Of a stretch of 64,000 nucleotides of DNA, positions 25,194-34,666 are shown piece by piece. Each line of letters begins with the position of its first letter. The stretch's first letter is position 1. Position numbers and translations under genes: made by a program. Location of the stretch: positions 21,196-85,195 of the forward strand of contig JACKIE010000013.1 in NCBI GenBank assembly GCA_020638635.1. Reading direction: 5' to 3'. Below the pieces are notes generated by a model that was given only the letters and a program-made list of their open reading frames with translations, made no database searches and was not told where the DNA came from. The DNA is from Planctomycetota bacterium (GTDB lineage Bacteria > Planctomycetota > UBA8742 > UBA2392).

Positions 25194-26582
25194 ATGGCAG
25201 GCGGGCAGCACAACCACGGCAAGCCGGGGCCGCAGCGCGGGCAGGCGCGCCCGCCGCTTCCGCGCCCCAAGCTGCCCGGCCAGGGCAACCCGGTGCGCAA
25301 CCCGGTTCCAGCACCGCCGCCCAGCCAGCGCGTGCCGCCGCCCAAGGCGCCCGCGCCGGGTCTGCGCCCACCCACCCGCCAGCGCCCCGCGCCGCCCGCT
25401 GTGGGCAAGCGCCCTTCATCGCCCGTGGCTCCCGGCGCCAAGCGACCCTCGGCGCCCGTACAGAACCCGGAGGGCAAGCGGGCTTCATCAACGGTCCAGG
25501 GCACACGCCGCACCGCCCCCCCGGAGGCGGCGCCCGTCGAGGTGCCAGCGCCCAAGGCGAAGAAGGAGCCCACCTCGGTCGAAGAGCTGATTCCGGTGTT
25601 GATCCGCCACGCGGTGAAACGCGACGAGGGTCTGCAGATCGCCGCCTTTGAGGAGAAGTTTTACCCGCGGCTGCGCGCCTTCGTGCCTGAGTCGCTGCAG
25701 CGCATGGAGAAGGAAATCATCAACGAGTACCTCGTTGACATCGCCCACGCCATCTACGTGGCAATCGTGGTCGGCCAGTTCAGCCCGCGCCCCGTACTGT
25801 GTGGAGTGCGCGCCGCGGAGTTGGCGGCCGACCTGATCGAGCGCGTGCTGCAGGACATCAGCGGCAAGGATGACAAGCGCATCACCCAGATCCGCTGCGG
25901 AAACCTGCTGGTAGGCCTGACGTTGAACGCGGTGCGCCTGCTGGAGAGCACGGCGCTGGGCCGACAGGCCATCTCCGGCTTCACGGACCGATACGAGCGC
26001 TCGGTGATCACCACCTATGGGCTGAAGACTCAGGCTGAAGCTACCGGCAAGGCGCCTTGGGTGGGCGACAAGGGCAGCCCGCTCGACAAGCGCATCGGGC
26101 GCGCCATCAACACCATGAGCAACGTCTTCGGAGACTACATCGGCCAGCACGGCGAAACGTTGGACGACGGCCAATACGACGAGCTGATGCGCGAGTTTGA
26201 CGGCTTCATGGATCGCTTCGCCCCCTACATCGAGGGCGGGCGCACCACGGCCGACGAACGCCGTAAAAAGCTGGCGCGGGGCACGACCGCCTACCAGAAA
26301 GGCGAGGCGCGCGTCGAACCCCTGGAAATCGTGGAGCTGCGCACGCGCCCGGCAGGCGTGGAGATCGTGTTGGCCGACAAGCGCATCCTGTTCGTCAGCA
26401 CGAAGGACGCCAAGCGAGTCGGCAAGGCAGCCGAAGGCGAGGTGGACGACACGGCCAAGCGCGAGCGCGCAGCGCTGGAGAAGCGCGCCCAGGAAAGCGG
26501 CGAGTTTGACCCCCAGGAAGACGACGCGGCTATCGCCGAGATCGAAGCCCAGATGAAAGCCAACAAGGGCAAGAACCTGTAG
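25194..26582 (+). CDS. Proline-rich protein of unknown function, cyclase operon partner
   Basis: This 462-aa protein has a disordered, basic and proline-rich first 125 residues (PPLPRPKLPGQGNPVRNPVP and similar). A helical domain spans about 128-360 (SVEELIPVLIRHAVKRDEG, INEYLVDIAHAIYVAIVVG). The C-terminal region about 365-462 contains a small beta element (LEIVELRTRPAGVEIVLADK) and a charged helix. There is no signal peptide or catalytic motif that I can name. The start lies 11 bases after the adenylate cyclase stop with GGGG upstream, so the two are an operon, and it may be a target or partner of that cyclase. Confidence 0.65.
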   Translation: MAGGQHNHGKPGPQRGQARPPLPRPKLPGQGNPVRNPVPAPPPSQRVPPPKAPAPGLRPPTRQRPAPPAVGKRPSSPVAPGAKRPSAPVQNPEGKRASSTVQGTRRTAPPEAAPVEVPAPKAKKEPTSVEELIPVLIRHAVKRDEGLQIAAFEEKFYPRLRAFVPESLQRMEKEIINEYLVDIAHAIYVAIVVGQFSPRPVLCGVRAAELAADLIERVLQDISGKDDKRITQIRCGNLLVGLTLNAVRLLESTALGRQAISGFTDRYERSVITTYGLKTQAEATGKAPWVGDKGSPLDKRIGRAINTMSNVFGDYIGQHGETLDDGQYDELMREFDGFMDRFAPYIEGGRTTADERRKKLARGTTAYQKGEARVEPLEIVELRTRPAGVEIVLADKRILFVSTKDAKRVGKAAEGEVDDTAKRERAALEKRAQESGEFDPQEDDAAIAEIEAQMKANKGKNL

Positions 26583-26585
26583 TCG

Positions 26586-27515
26586 CTACGAGCGGGTGAT
26601 GTGGTCGGCCAAGGCGCGCTGACGGATGCCGGTGTCGATGCTGGTGTCTTTCTTGGGGTTGATCGCGCGGATCAGGTCGGCGATCAGCAAGTCGAGGAAG
26701 CCCACCACCGCGCTGTGGAAGAGCGGCTCGTCAAACGCCGCGCCGAACTCCTTGCTCAGGGCGCGCAGCACGCTGGCGCACTGCTGATTGGTGCGCTTCA
26801 GGTGCCGCTTCAGCAGCGTGTCGAGCGTGAGCTGCTTCTTGATGCGATCCGGCATGTTCAGCGAATCCGCGATCACGTCGCGCACGCGCGGGAAGTACAC
26901 ATCGAACTTGCTGCTGTTCCTGGCACGCACCGAGCGAACCACCGCGCCGCGCCCGGGACCATCGTGGCCGCACATCTTGCAGCAGTCGGCTCCCGCGGTG
27001 TCGAACAGCGCGCCGCAGTTTGCGCACATAGGATGCACGCGGATCAGAGCTTCGACGGCGTCGTGGGTGGGCGCAAGCCTGGTGCAGTGGCGCAGGCTGC
27101 GCGCCGCGGAATCAAGCTGCCCCAACTCGATCTGCGCGCGGGTGCGGCGCACCCACAGCTCGATGTTGGTCGGGTCGCGCTTGAGCCCACTGGCCGTCGC
27201 GCGCAACACGCCTTCATGGTTTGCAAGCTGTCTGAGGTAGTCGGCCAGCACGCGCCAGGTGTCGATGCGGTCCGGCGCCGCGACCGCCACGCCGCCTAGG
27301 CGCGCTACCACGCTATCACGCCGGCGCTTGATCTCGGCCGTCGAACCGGACTGGTTGGCCCAGGCGCGGCGCGCGAGCTCGATTTCGCAGGTGACGGGAT
27401 CCAGCTGCCGGGCGCGGGTAAGCCACTCCTCGGCCCTTATGGAATCGCCTACCATCACGGCCTGGCCGCTCTGGTTGACCATTTCAATGATGGTGTCTTC
27501 GTGGTTCTCGTTCAC
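26586..27515 (-). CDS. TPR-like protein with four-cysteine zinc finger
   Basis: This 309-aa protein starts at a GTG with GGAAG upstream; an upstream in-frame stretch lacks conserved character. The first 150 residues are helical repeats (AEEWLTRARQLDPVTCEIEL, LWVRRTRAQIELGQLDSAAR). Residues about 153-172 hold CANCGALF and CCKMCG, a probable zinc ribbon. The remaining 130 residues are helical, beginning KFDVYFPRVRDVIADSLNMP. It is cytoplasmic, since there is no signal peptide. It converges on the 462-aa gene with three bases between stops, and diverges from panB. Family unknown. Confidence 0.65.
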   Translation of the reverse strand: MNENHEDTIIEMVNQSGQAVMVGDSIRAEEWLTRARQLDPVTCEIELARRAWANQSGSTAEIKRRRDSVVARLGGVAVAAPDRIDTWRVLADYLRQLANHEGVLRATASGLKRDPTNIELWVRRTRAQIELGQLDSAARSLRHCTRLAPTHDAVEALIRVHPMCANCGALFDTAGADCCKMCGHDGPGRGAVVRSVRARNSSKFDVYFPRVRDVIADSLNMPDRIKKQLTLDTLLKRHLKRTNQQCASVLRALSKEFGAAFDEPLFHSAVVGFLDLLIADLIRAINPKKDTSIDTGIRQRALADHITRS

Positions 27516-27659
27516 GGCGCTTCCGGATGCCCGGCTGGCAAAACATCCAATAATGTACCGGATTGCACAAGCGGGGAACATCCCCTTTCGCGCCCGGCGT
27601 TCGACCCACGGACAACTCGCCGCCCAACAGCTAGCATGAACCCGGACCAAGGACACGAT

Positions 27660-28445
27660 ATGCCCAAACGCACCACCATACGCGACATCCAGAACAAGGC
27701 CAACGACGGCCAGAAGATCAGCATGGTCACGGCCTACGATGCCTTCAGTGCAAAGCTGGTCGAGCAAGCCGGCATCGATATCGCACTGGTGGGCGACAGC
27801 GTCGGCACTACCCTGCAAGGCCGCAACGACACGCTCGGCGTCAGCATGCAGGACATGCTGTACCACACCGAGATCGTCGCCCGCAGCACCGAGCGCGTGC
27901 TGGTAATCGGTGACATGCCCTTCGGCAGCTACCAGGTAAATGAAGACCAGGCCATGCAGAACGCGGTGGCCTTCCTGAAGGCGGGCGCCAACGCCGTCAA
28001 GTTGGAGGGCGGCGCCAGCGTGATGCCGATCATCGAGCGCATGTGCGAGGCCGGCATCCCGGTGATGGGCCACCTTGGCTTCACGCCCCAGAGCACAAAC
28101 ATCACCAGCGGCCCGCGCGTCAACAAGTCACGCGACGAGTTGATGGAGGATGCCGAGAGCCTGGCCGACGCGGGAGTGTTCGCCCTGGTGCTGGAGATGG
28201 TGCCCGGCAAGATCGCCCAGGAGATCACCAAAGCGACCAGCGTGCCCACCATCGGTATCGGCGCGGGGCCCCACACAAACGGGCAGGTGCTGGTGTTCCA
28301 TGACATGCTGGGCTTCAGCCCAGAGTTCAGCCCGAAATTCCTGAAGCGCTACCTGGACTTCCACCAGCAGGCGTTGAGCGCTTTGAAGCAGTACAAACAG
28401 GAAGTCGAAGGCGGCACGTTCCCGGGCGAAGAGCACAGCTACTAA
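27660..28445 (+). CDS. panB: 3-methyl-2-oxobutanoate hydroxymethyltransferase
   Basis: This 261-aa protein is ketopantoate hydroxymethyltransferase. It adds a hydroxymethyl group from methylenetetrahydrofolate to alpha-ketoisovalerate in the first step of pantothenate and CoA synthesis. The Mg-binding and catalytic residues are visible: Asp46 (LVGDSVG), Asp85 (IGDMPFGSY), Glu116 (VKLEGG) and Glu179 (LVLEMVP). GHLGFTPQS and GIGAGPHTNGQVLVFHDMLG are family hallmarks. Length is normal. The ATG has AAGGA seven bases upstream. panC and panD are not in the window. Confidence 0.96.
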   Translation: MPKRTTIRDIQNKANDGQKISMVTAYDAFSAKLVEQAGIDIALVGDSVGTTLQGRNDTLGVSMQDMLYHTEIVARSTERVLVIGDMPFGSYQVNEDQAMQNAVAFLKAGANAVKLEGGASVMPIIERMCEAGIPVMGHLGFTPQSTNITSGPRVNKSRDELMEDAESLADAGVFALVLEMVPGKIAQEITKATSVPTIGIGAGPHTNGQVLVFHDMLGFSPEFSPKFLKRYLDFHQQALSALKQYKQEVEGGTFPGEEHSY

Positions 28446-28518
28446 AGGGCATCCAGGGTTCCGATGCGGAGATTCCTCGATCCCGGGTCAATCCGCGCGG
28501 CAGTCGTGATGGATTGCT

Positions 28519-28986
28519 CTAGCCGATCAGCGCTCGAAGCATCCAGGCGGTCTTTTCGTGCACCCGCATGCGGTCGCTGATCAGGGCCGTTGAGCTTTCG
28601 TCGCCGGCACCCTGCGTCAGAGGCAGCAGCTCGCGACTGGTGCGGATCACCGTTTCGTGCCCTTCCACCAGCTGCTTGATCATTTCCTTCCAGTCCGGGT
28701 TGCCTTCCGCTTCCTTGATACTGCTCAGGCTCGCGAACGCCTTGTAGCCGCCCGGTGCAAACTCGCCCAACGCGCGAATGCGCTCGGCTATTTCGTCCAC
28801 GGCCGTCCACATTTCAGTGTACTGGGTCATGAACATCAGGTGCAGCTCGTTGAAATGCGGGCCGGTCACGTTCCAGTGGAAGTTGTGTGTCTTCAGGTAC
28901 AGCGTGTAGGTGTCCGCCAGCAGCCTGGCGAGGCCCTTGGCGAGCTCCTTACGCTTGCCTTCGTCGATGCCGATGTTCGGTTGCAT
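28519..28986 (-). CDS. dps: Dps-family ferritin-like DNA-protection protein
   Basis: This 155-aa protein belongs to the Dps family, which forms 12-mers that oxidise and store iron using peroxide and may bind DNA. The inter-subunit ferroxidase residues are His37 in THNFHWNVTG, His49 in ELHLMF, Asp64 and Glu68 in VDEIAERIRALG. The N-terminal tail has few lysines, so DNA binding by the tail is not clear. The ATG has GGAG seven bases upstream. It converges on panB and is monocistronic. Length and motifs are typical. Confidence 0.93.
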   Translation of the reverse strand: MQPNIGIDEGKRKELAKGLARLLADTYTLYLKTHNFHWNVTGPHFNELHLMFMTQYTEMWTAVDEIAERIRALGEFAPGGYKAFASLSSIKEAEGNPDWKEMIKQLVEGHETVIRTSRELLPLTQGAGDESSTALISDRMRVHEKTAWMLRALIG

Positions 28987-29041
28987 GATTTCTCCTGGTC
29001 GTGTCGGCGTTCTAACGCGGTCCTGTTTGCCGTCCATTCCA

Positions 29042-29956
29042 TTAATTGCGCACGTTCCCCCAGGCTTCGACGCGCCAGGTTGCGGGCAGTTCAGCCTGCC
29101 AGGTGCCGGTGCCCAGCCGGAAGTCGCTTTCCTCGCCTGCCTGCAGGCTGGTGCTGCGCGCGTAGCCGTGGGCGAAGGCGCAGGGCTGACCCGCAAGGTT
29201 GTAGCCCACCGCCATCACGTGCACCGAGCCAAGTCGGCTCTTGCTGTTGTTGCGCAGACGCCCCACCAGGAATGGGTAAGCCCTCAGGCCGGGCGACGGG
29301 TTGGGCTCCATTTCATGGCTCGGCAACTCCAGCTTGAGCTGCCGTGGCGTGCTGCGCGTGGCCTGCACCGGGCCTATCACCTCGAACTGCGCCGTGAACC
29401 GGCCCCGGTGGCTGCCCGTCGGATTCACCAGGATCCACACCGACTCGCCCGGCGCCAGGCGATACACCCAGGCGGCCGCCTCGTGGTCGAACGCGGCGCG
29501 CCCCTGCTCGTCCTTCGCGTGTGCGCGCACTTTGGGGAACGAGATCGAAACCTCGCCCGTGTTGCGGTACTCCACCAGCCACCAGGGGCTGACGCCATTG
29601 CTGCCGACCACCACCTCAGGGCCGATCTCGGCCGCCAGACGGCCGCTTTCCACCGGCTCCGGCTCGGGCGCTTCGGCTTGCGGCAGCGGATCCGGCCGCG
29701 GTCCTTCCGGCGGTTCCGACCGCGCCGCGTACACGAACGCCACGATGCCCGCGCCCATTACCAGGGCCAGCGCGGCGACCACCCCCACCTTTTTCTGCGC
29801 AGCTCCCGCCGCGACGGGCATCGCCGCGGCCGGTCCCGGCGGCTGCGGGTACTCGAAGTCGGCGTGGTACACGCGGCCGCAGCTCGCGCACTTGCGCGAG
29901 CCGTCGAACAGGATGGAAGCGCCCTGGAAGGCGCAGTTCGGACAGGCGATCGCCAT
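29042..29956 (-). CDS. Zinc-ribbon, single-pass membrane protein with two beta domains
   Basis: This 304-aa protein starts with a zinc ribbon (CPNC at 5-8 and CASC at 23-26), then a proline linker, one membrane helix (VVAALALVMGAGIVAFVYAA) and an acidic proline-rich spacer. It ends with two beta-sandwich-like halves (about 110-205 and 206-304) that resemble FxLYD-type domains, for example WWLVEYRNTGEVSISFPKV and LVGRLRNNSKSRLGSVHVMA. The ribbon should face the cytoplasm and the beta domains the periplasm. Function unknown. A second zinc-ribbon membrane protein lies at 33 kb. Confidence 0.65.
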   Translation of the reverse strand: MAIACPNCAFQGASILFDGSRKCASCGRVYHADFEYPQPPGPAAAMPVAAGAAQKKVGVVAALALVMGAGIVAFVYAARSEPPEGPRPDPLPQAEAPEPEPVESGRLAAEIGPEVVVGSNGVSPWWLVEYRNTGEVSISFPKVRAHAKDEQGRAAFDHEAAAWVYRLAPGESVWILVNPTGSHRGRFTAQFEVIGPVQATRSTPRQLKLELPSHEMEPNPSPGLRAYPFLVGRLRNNSKSRLGSVHVMAVGYNLAGQPCAFAHGYARSTSLQAGEESDFRLGTGTWQAELPATWRVEAWGNVRN

Positions 29957-29993
29957 GGCCGGATGATAGCAGCCATGGCGATCGGGGCGGGAA

Positions 29994-32807
29994 CTACTTG
30001 CCGGTGACCGGCCCAGTGCGCTGTGGTGGGCGCTGGGTGGCCAGGTAGGGGGCGCTGCGCTTCAGGAACAGCAGGGCGAAGCTGAAGTTGCAGATCTGCT
30101 CGTTCAGGCTTTCCCAGCCGCCTTCCTTGAGCTGCAGCTTGATCATCAGGTCCGCGCCGTCGCGGTACCAGTCGATGTCGCCGAAGTAGACGCTGTGGGT
30201 CAGCACGCCGGCGCGCTCGCAGCCGTACATGTCGTACAGCATGCCGCGCCCTTCGCCGCCGCCGATCCAGCATTCGCTCTGCTTGGCGTCCAGCTTGAAG
30301 TACTGGCGCGAGTACGGGTAGATGTTGCCCAGCCCGATCAGCCCGCCTGCCAGCCGATCGTCGATCTTCGCGATCAGCTGCGGGTCGTAGGTCGGCGCGA
30401 TCATCAGCGCGTCGCGCAGGATCGCAAGGCTGGAAATGCCGGCCGCGGTCATGCCGACCGAGTAAGGCCACACGTAGCCGCCGCCCTTCTTCTCGATGTT
30501 CTCGGCGGCGCCCCAGGTGTTGCCCGAGCCCGCGAAGTACGACCAGCCGCCGACCTGAAACAGCTGCAGGTCGGGGCGGGCGCGGCGCTGGTTGGGATCG
30601 CTGTCGTCGGCGTAACGCGGATCGCGCGAGCGTTTCTCGAGCTGCTCCAGCGTCATCATCTGGGTCGGGTCAATCAGCCGCTCCGCGTAGCCGCTGGGTT
30701 TGAAGCAGTCAATCAGCCGCATGGCGTCCCAGGCCAGGGTGTTGTAGTCGATCGGCGCGCCCAGCAGCATGCCGGCCTTGATGCCCAGCACCGCGTACTG
30801 CGAGTTGCTGCCGTCGGCGTGGCGCCAGCCCTGGGGCGGCGACTTGAGCCGGTCGGGGAACTTGCCCTCGCGGCTGCGGCGCCGGCGCTCGTCCTGGATT
30901 TCCTGCGGGACTTTCCCGTTCTTTTCCTCGGCCTTTTTGCCGGTGGTCGGGGACTCTCCCTTGTCCTCGGGCTTCTTGTCCTGGGGCGTGGTGGTGATCG
31001 GCGCCGGGCGCGGGCGGTGCTCCTCGGGAAGGCTGTAGCCCCATCCGTAGCCGTCGGCGTTGGACAGCCGCCATGAAATCTCCGCGATGATCGCCCGATG
31101 ACGCGGGTCGATCTTGGACCACACCTTGGCCTGCGCCGCCGCGTATTCCTCGGGGTGGCAGGCCTCGTACATGCCGCTGGCTCGGATTTCGGGCTCGTAG
31201 TAGCTCTGGAAGGCCATCATGGCGATGTCGCAGCAGTAGTTCTGCTGGCCGAAACTGCCGAAGGTGTGGGGCTTCACCATCTCCTCGACCTGGTCCACCA
31301 TGATTTCGAAGGCTTTCTTCATCTTCGTGTCGTCGCGACTGACGCCGGCGTCAAGCAGGGCGTGCACCGCCAGGCCGTGGCCGCCCAGCATCTCGTTGTA
31401 GCCGCCCTTCATGAAGTAGCCCTTGCTGTTCTGGCGGCTGAGCAGGTAGCCGGCCGCGGCGTCGATGGCCAGGTCGGTGGTGAGCATGTAGCCGTAGTAG
31501 TCATCCAGGTCGAGCGTCTCCAGCGCGGTAAACACCTTGACGCCCTCGCCCCAGCCCAGGGGCTCGCGCGGCTCGGATTCCAGTTGCAGGCCGCCCGCCG
31601 TGGCGAGCAGCGACAGGCAGATCGCGGCGACCTGGTCGCGCTCCTCGGTGGACATCTCGGCGCGGCCCATGCCCGGGTCGCCGTAGCTCTTGCTCAGTAC
31701 CCAGCCGAACTGCGGCGCGATGTGCGAGTTCTTGGGGCGCGGCAGGGCCCAGCACAGGCGGTAGTCCGACAGCGCCAGGCGCTCCAGGTCCTTGCGCACG
31801 GCCTTTGGGTACGGGCCGAACTTCTCGCCGCCGGCGAGGTACAGGGCCAGTGCGTCGCCCTGCGTGACGCGCCAGGCATCCTCGGCATCGAGCTCGGCGG
31901 GCAGGCGCGCCTCGATGTACACTGCGGACTTTTCCGCGTCAGTGCGCGCGCCCTTGTCGAGGCCCTTATCCTCGGCCGCCAGGTGCAGGATCGCGCCCAT
32001 AAGCAGCAGCGCGCGGTAATAGACGGCGTCCACTTCCTCGGGAACGTCGATCCACAACTCTTTGACCGGGTCGCGGTGCTTGCGCAGGGCGCCGGCCAGT
32101 TCCTCGACGGCCGCCGAGGCTTCCTCCATGGCCGGGTTTTCGGCCCAGCCGTGCTTGATGGCGATGCGGCGCGCCAGCAGCACGTGGTACAGCTTGGTCA
32201 TCTGCTCGATGCTGGGCTCTTCGTGGGCAACAAGGTCCCAGTCGCGGCGGCTGGCGATTTCCTGGCCGCGGGCGCGGGCCTTCTCTTTGCTTGCCTCAAG
32301 CAGCTTGTCTTCGCGCTCCAGCAGGGCATCCAGCGCCAGCAGCTCCAGCGAGACGTCGGCCCACACGTGCTTGCGCGCGGGCGCGCCGGAGTTCATCCAC
32401 TCGCTGATTTCCGTGCACAGGTCCGTGCCGGCCGGGTAGCCCGCGCGCAACAGGGCCAGCAAGCGCAGCAGCACCCAGGTGTCGGGCTGGGACTCGGCGT
32501 TGCCGGTCAGCACGCCGAGCGGCGGGATGGGCAGGCGGCCGTGGATGTAGGGGTCCTGGCTGAGGCGGATATCGCCGCGCCCCAGGATGCGCATGGCGTT
32601 GAAGACGGCGACCTGCCGGCCCTCGTAATCGCGCAGCACGTCTTTGGCGCCGCGGACGTTTTTCTCGTCGGGGCGGCGCTGCTTGATCAGCTTGTGCTTT
32701 TCTTCGATGTCGGTGACGTGCCTGCTCTGGGCCGACGCGAGGTGCAGCGCCAGTGGTGACAGCAGGGCGACCAGGGCGAACAGGATGGAGAAGTGGCGTA
32801 GTGGCAT
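29994..32807 (-). CDS. Large exported protein with prenyltransferase/squalene-cyclase-like toroid repeats
   Basis: This 937-aa protein has a signal peptide (LFALVALLSPLALHLASA, cleaved after Ala26). Regions near residues 440-560 and 680-900 show alpha/alpha-toroid repeats of the kind found in prenyltransferases and squalene cyclases (AAAGYLLSRQNSKGYFMKGG, LFQVGGWSYFAGSGNTWGAA). The acidic DxDD motif of true cyclases is not seen, so it is probably structural or binding. A lysine- and glutamate-rich disordered segment sits near 610-660. Such exported toroid proteins are common and uncharacterised in planctomycetes. The start has GGAGGG upstream inside an 8-bp inverted repeat (GCGTATCC/GGATACGC). 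Confidence 0.75.
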   Translation of the reverse strand: MPLRHFSILFALVALLSPLALHLASAQSRHVTDIEEKHKLIKQRRPDEKNVRGAKDVLRDYEGRQVAVFNAMRILGRGDIRLSQDPYIHGRLPIPPLGVLTGNAESQPDTWVLLRLLALLRAGYPAGTDLCTEISEWMNSGAPARKHVWADVSLELLALDALLEREDKLLEASKEKARARGQEIASRRDWDLVAHEEPSIEQMTKLYHVLLARRIAIKHGWAENPAMEEASAAVEELAGALRKHRDPVKELWIDVPEEVDAVYYRALLLMGAILHLAAEDKGLDKGARTDAEKSAVYIEARLPAELDAEDAWRVTQGDALALYLAGGEKFGPYPKAVRKDLERLALSDYRLCWALPRPKNSHIAPQFGWVLSKSYGDPGMGRAEMSTEERDQVAAICLSLLATAGGLQLESEPREPLGWGEGVKVFTALETLDLDDYYGYMLTTDLAIDAAAGYLLSRQNSKGYFMKGGYNEMLGGHGLAVHALLDAGVSRDDTKMKKAFEIMVDQVEEMVKPHTFGSFGQQNYCCDIAMMAFQSYYEPEIRASGMYEACHPEEYAAAQAKVWSKIDPRHRAIIAEISWRLSNADGYGWGYSLPEEHRPRPAPITTTPQDKKPEDKGESPTTGKKAEEKNGKVPQEIQDERRRRSREGKFPDRLKSPPQGWRHADGSNSQYAVLGIKAGMLLGAPIDYNTLAWDAMRLIDCFKPSGYAERLIDPTQMMTLEQLEKRSRDPRYADDSDPNQRRARPDLQLFQVGGWSYFAGSGNTWGAAENIEKKGGGYVWPYSVGMTAAGISSLAILRDALMIAPTYDPQLIAKIDDRLAGGLIGLGNIYPYSRQYFKLDAKQSECWIGGGEGRGMLYDMYGCERAGVLTHSVYFGDIDWYRDGADLMIKLQLKEGGWESLNEQICNFSFALLFLKRSAPYLATQRPPQRTGPVTGK

Positions 32808-32917
32808 GGCGTATCCCTCCGCGAGAAGCTTAGCGGATACGCATAAAATTGCCGACTATTGTTTTGGGCTTCCTGTGCGAAAGCGGGAAGGGGTTTTCAC
32901 CGCTCCGGATGCGCGAA

Positions 32918-33046
32918 CTACCCCTTGGGCGCCAGCACGTACATCAGGCTCATCAGGCCGATCACGGCGACGAACAGGGCAATCGCCAGCAGCAGTATCT
33001 CGCCGCCTTCCGGCAGGAACCCGAACTTCTTGGCATCAGTCGTCAT
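32918..33046 (-). CDS. Small membrane protein, 42 aa
   Basis: The frame encodes MTTDAKKFGFLPEGGEILLL followed by a hydrophobic helix (AIALFVAVIGLMSLMYVL) and APKG. It has one membrane segment with a charged N-terminus. It lies 21 bases after the stop of the 103-aa zinc-ribbon gene on the same strand, so they are probably co-transcribed. GAGATGAGATC before the ATG gives a weak ribosome site. It is below usual gene-finder length; hydrophobic pattern and operon fit are the support. Confidence 0.55.
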   Translation of the reverse strand: MTTDAKKFGFLPEGGEILLLAIALFVAVIGLMSLMYVLAPKG

Positions 33047-33067
33047 GATCTCATCTCGGTGGCCCCT

Positions 33068-33379
33068 TCAACGCCGAGGATTGTAAGGAATGTAGTAGGG
33101 TTGGGAAGTGGTTTCAGGTTCCCTCTCCAGGCTTCGTGCCCACTTCAACGCTAGGAACGTAATCAGCGTGATGATGATAACGACGATCACAATCGAGATG
33201 TTCAGGTTCACCCACTGCCGCGCGGTGTTGGCGTCCTCCGCCTTCGGTTCTGGCCCAGCCCGCAGATCAGGTCGCAGAAGGTAGTGGGTGCCGCAGTACG
33301 CGCAAATGCGCGAGGAATGGGGCGCGGGGGTGCCTTCCGTGGCGCCGCAGTTCGGGCAGTTCAGCGGGATCTTCTGCAT
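33068..33379 (-). CDS. Zinc-ribbon single-pass membrane protein, 103 aa
   Basis: The N-terminus carries a zinc ribbon (CPNC at 8-11 and CAYC at 26-29), then a polar linker and one membrane helix (SIVIVVIIITLITFLALKWA), ending in a short proline- and tyrosine-rich tail. The ribbon should be cytoplasmic. The layout is a small version of the 304-aa protein at 29 kb. Function unknown. It diverges from a glycosyltransferase gene and is followed by the 42-aa membrane protein. Confidence 0.65.
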   Translation of the reverse strand: MQKIPLNCPNCGATEGTPAPHSSRICAYCGTHYLLRPDLRAGPEPKAEDANTARQWVNLNISIVIVVIIITLITFLALKWARSLEREPETTSQPYYIPYNPRR

Positions 33380-33488
33380 TGGGATTGCCCCCTTCGAAGT
33401 GTATCGATCCCAAGTATGCGGAACACTTACAAATCAGAGCCGCGAATTGAATGTCGAGCGGCGGCCTACCAGCCGCTACAGTTGCCCC

Positions 33489-34652
33489 GTGCACATCGCC
33501 TTCATCACCGAGCACTTCCACAAGGACCCGGGCGGGCCCCGCAAGGCGGCGCTGGCCATGGCGGCCGCGCTGGCTGAACTGGACCACGAAACCAGCCTGC
33601 TGGGCATCGCGCCCTCCGACCGCGACGAAACCCTGCCCGGCGGCGGGTCCGCGCGCCTGCGCCGCTACCCATGGCGACTTTTACCCACGCGCTACGGCCG
33701 CCCGCGGTTCTACTCCCGTGAGTTGGCGCGCCTGCACGCGCAACGGCCGATTGATGCCGTGCTGGCCATGGGGCTGGAGTCGGCGGCCGCGGCGTTGCGT
33801 TTTCGGGCCGAAAGCGGCGTGCCCTTCGTGCTGAACCCCCGCTCTTTCCTTGTTAATGCGCCGGGCACCTGGAAGTTCGAGCGCGCCCGCATGCTGCTGC
33901 GCGAGTGCGACGCCTTCGTGGCCCTGTCCGAGTCCGCGGCCGACGCCTGGTGCAGTGCGCTGGACTATGCGCGCGACGGCAAGGTGTTCGGCGTGTTGAA
34001 CGGCGTGGATGCGGCCGAGTTGACCGGCCCCGTAGAGCCGCCGTCGGGCCTGAGCGGCGAATCCCTGATCCTGTGCATGGCCATGCTGCGCGAACCCAAG
34101 GGCCAGCACCTGTTGTTGAAGGCGCTGGCGCGGCTGACCGACCTGCCCTGGCAACTGGTGCTTGCGGGCGAGGGCCCGGCCCGTGCCGGCTTGCATGCGC
34201 TTACGCAACGGCTGGGGCTGGATGGCCGCGTGCTGTTCACGGGTATGGTGCGCGGCACCCTGTGGCGCTGGCTGTATCGCCACGCGCAACTGTTCGCGCT
34301 CACACCCGTGTACATGGAGGCTTGCGGCAACGCGCTGCTGGAGGCCCAGGCCGCCGGTTTGCCGATCGTGACCACTGACGCGGGCAGCGTGCCGGAGGTG
34401 GTGTCGGCCGAAAGCGCGCTGATCGTACCCGTCGGCCCGGTACCCTACCCGGACGAAGCGCCGGTGCTGCCCAGGCTGGAGGCCGCGCTGCGCCGCGCCC
34501 TGACGGATGCGGGCTTACGCGAACGCATGGCCGCCGCCGGCCGTGAACGCGCGGCGGGGCTGAGCTGGCAGCGTTGTGTCGAAGGCTATCTGCCCGCGCT
34601 GCGCGGCACGGGTGTCCTCATCGCTGCGGTTCACCGGTGCCAGAAATCTTGA
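33489..34652 (+). CDS. Family 4 glycosyltransferase (GT-B fold)
   Basis: I chose the GTG that begins VHIAFITEHFHKDPGGPRKA, because this is the expected N-terminal strand and glycine loop; the open frame upstream overlaps the divergent zinc-ribbon gene. The 387-aa protein has the GT4 donor-site motif EACGNALLE (Glu277 and Glu285) and VLAGEGPARAGL. It should transfer a sugar from a nucleotide donor. Unlike the GT4 at 4.7 kb, it stands alone with no other polysaccharide genes nearby. The C-terminal 15 residues (LIAAVHRCQKS) look unlike the family and may be a drifted end. Confidence 0.85.
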   Translation: MHIAFITEHFHKDPGGPRKAALAMAAALAELDHETSLLGIAPSDRDETLPGGGSARLRRYPWRLLPTRYGRPRFYSRELARLHAQRPIDAVLAMGLESAAAALRFRAESGVPFVLNPRSFLVNAPGTWKFERARMLLRECDAFVALSESAADAWCSALDYARDGKVFGVLNGVDAAELTGPVEPPSGLSGESLILCMAMLREPKGQHLLLKALARLTDLPWQLVLAGEGPARAGLHALTQRLGLDGRVLFTGMVRGTLWRWLYRHAQLFALTPVYMEACGNALLEAQAAGLPIVTTDAGSVPEVVSAESALIVPVGPVPYPDEAPVLPRLEAALRRALTDAGLRERMAAAGRERAAGLSWQRCVEGYLPALRGTGVLIAAVHRCQKS

Positions 34653-34666
34653 GCTCTGGCTCTGTC

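Noticed and set aside
28519..28986. A bacterioferritin or ferritin
   Set aside because: The HNFHWNV motif and inter-subunit metal residues are those of Dps, and the length of 155 aa agrees.
29994..32807. A true squalene-hopene cyclase
   Set aside because: The protein has an export signal and toroid repeats but no DxDD catalytic motif, so only the fold class is claimed.
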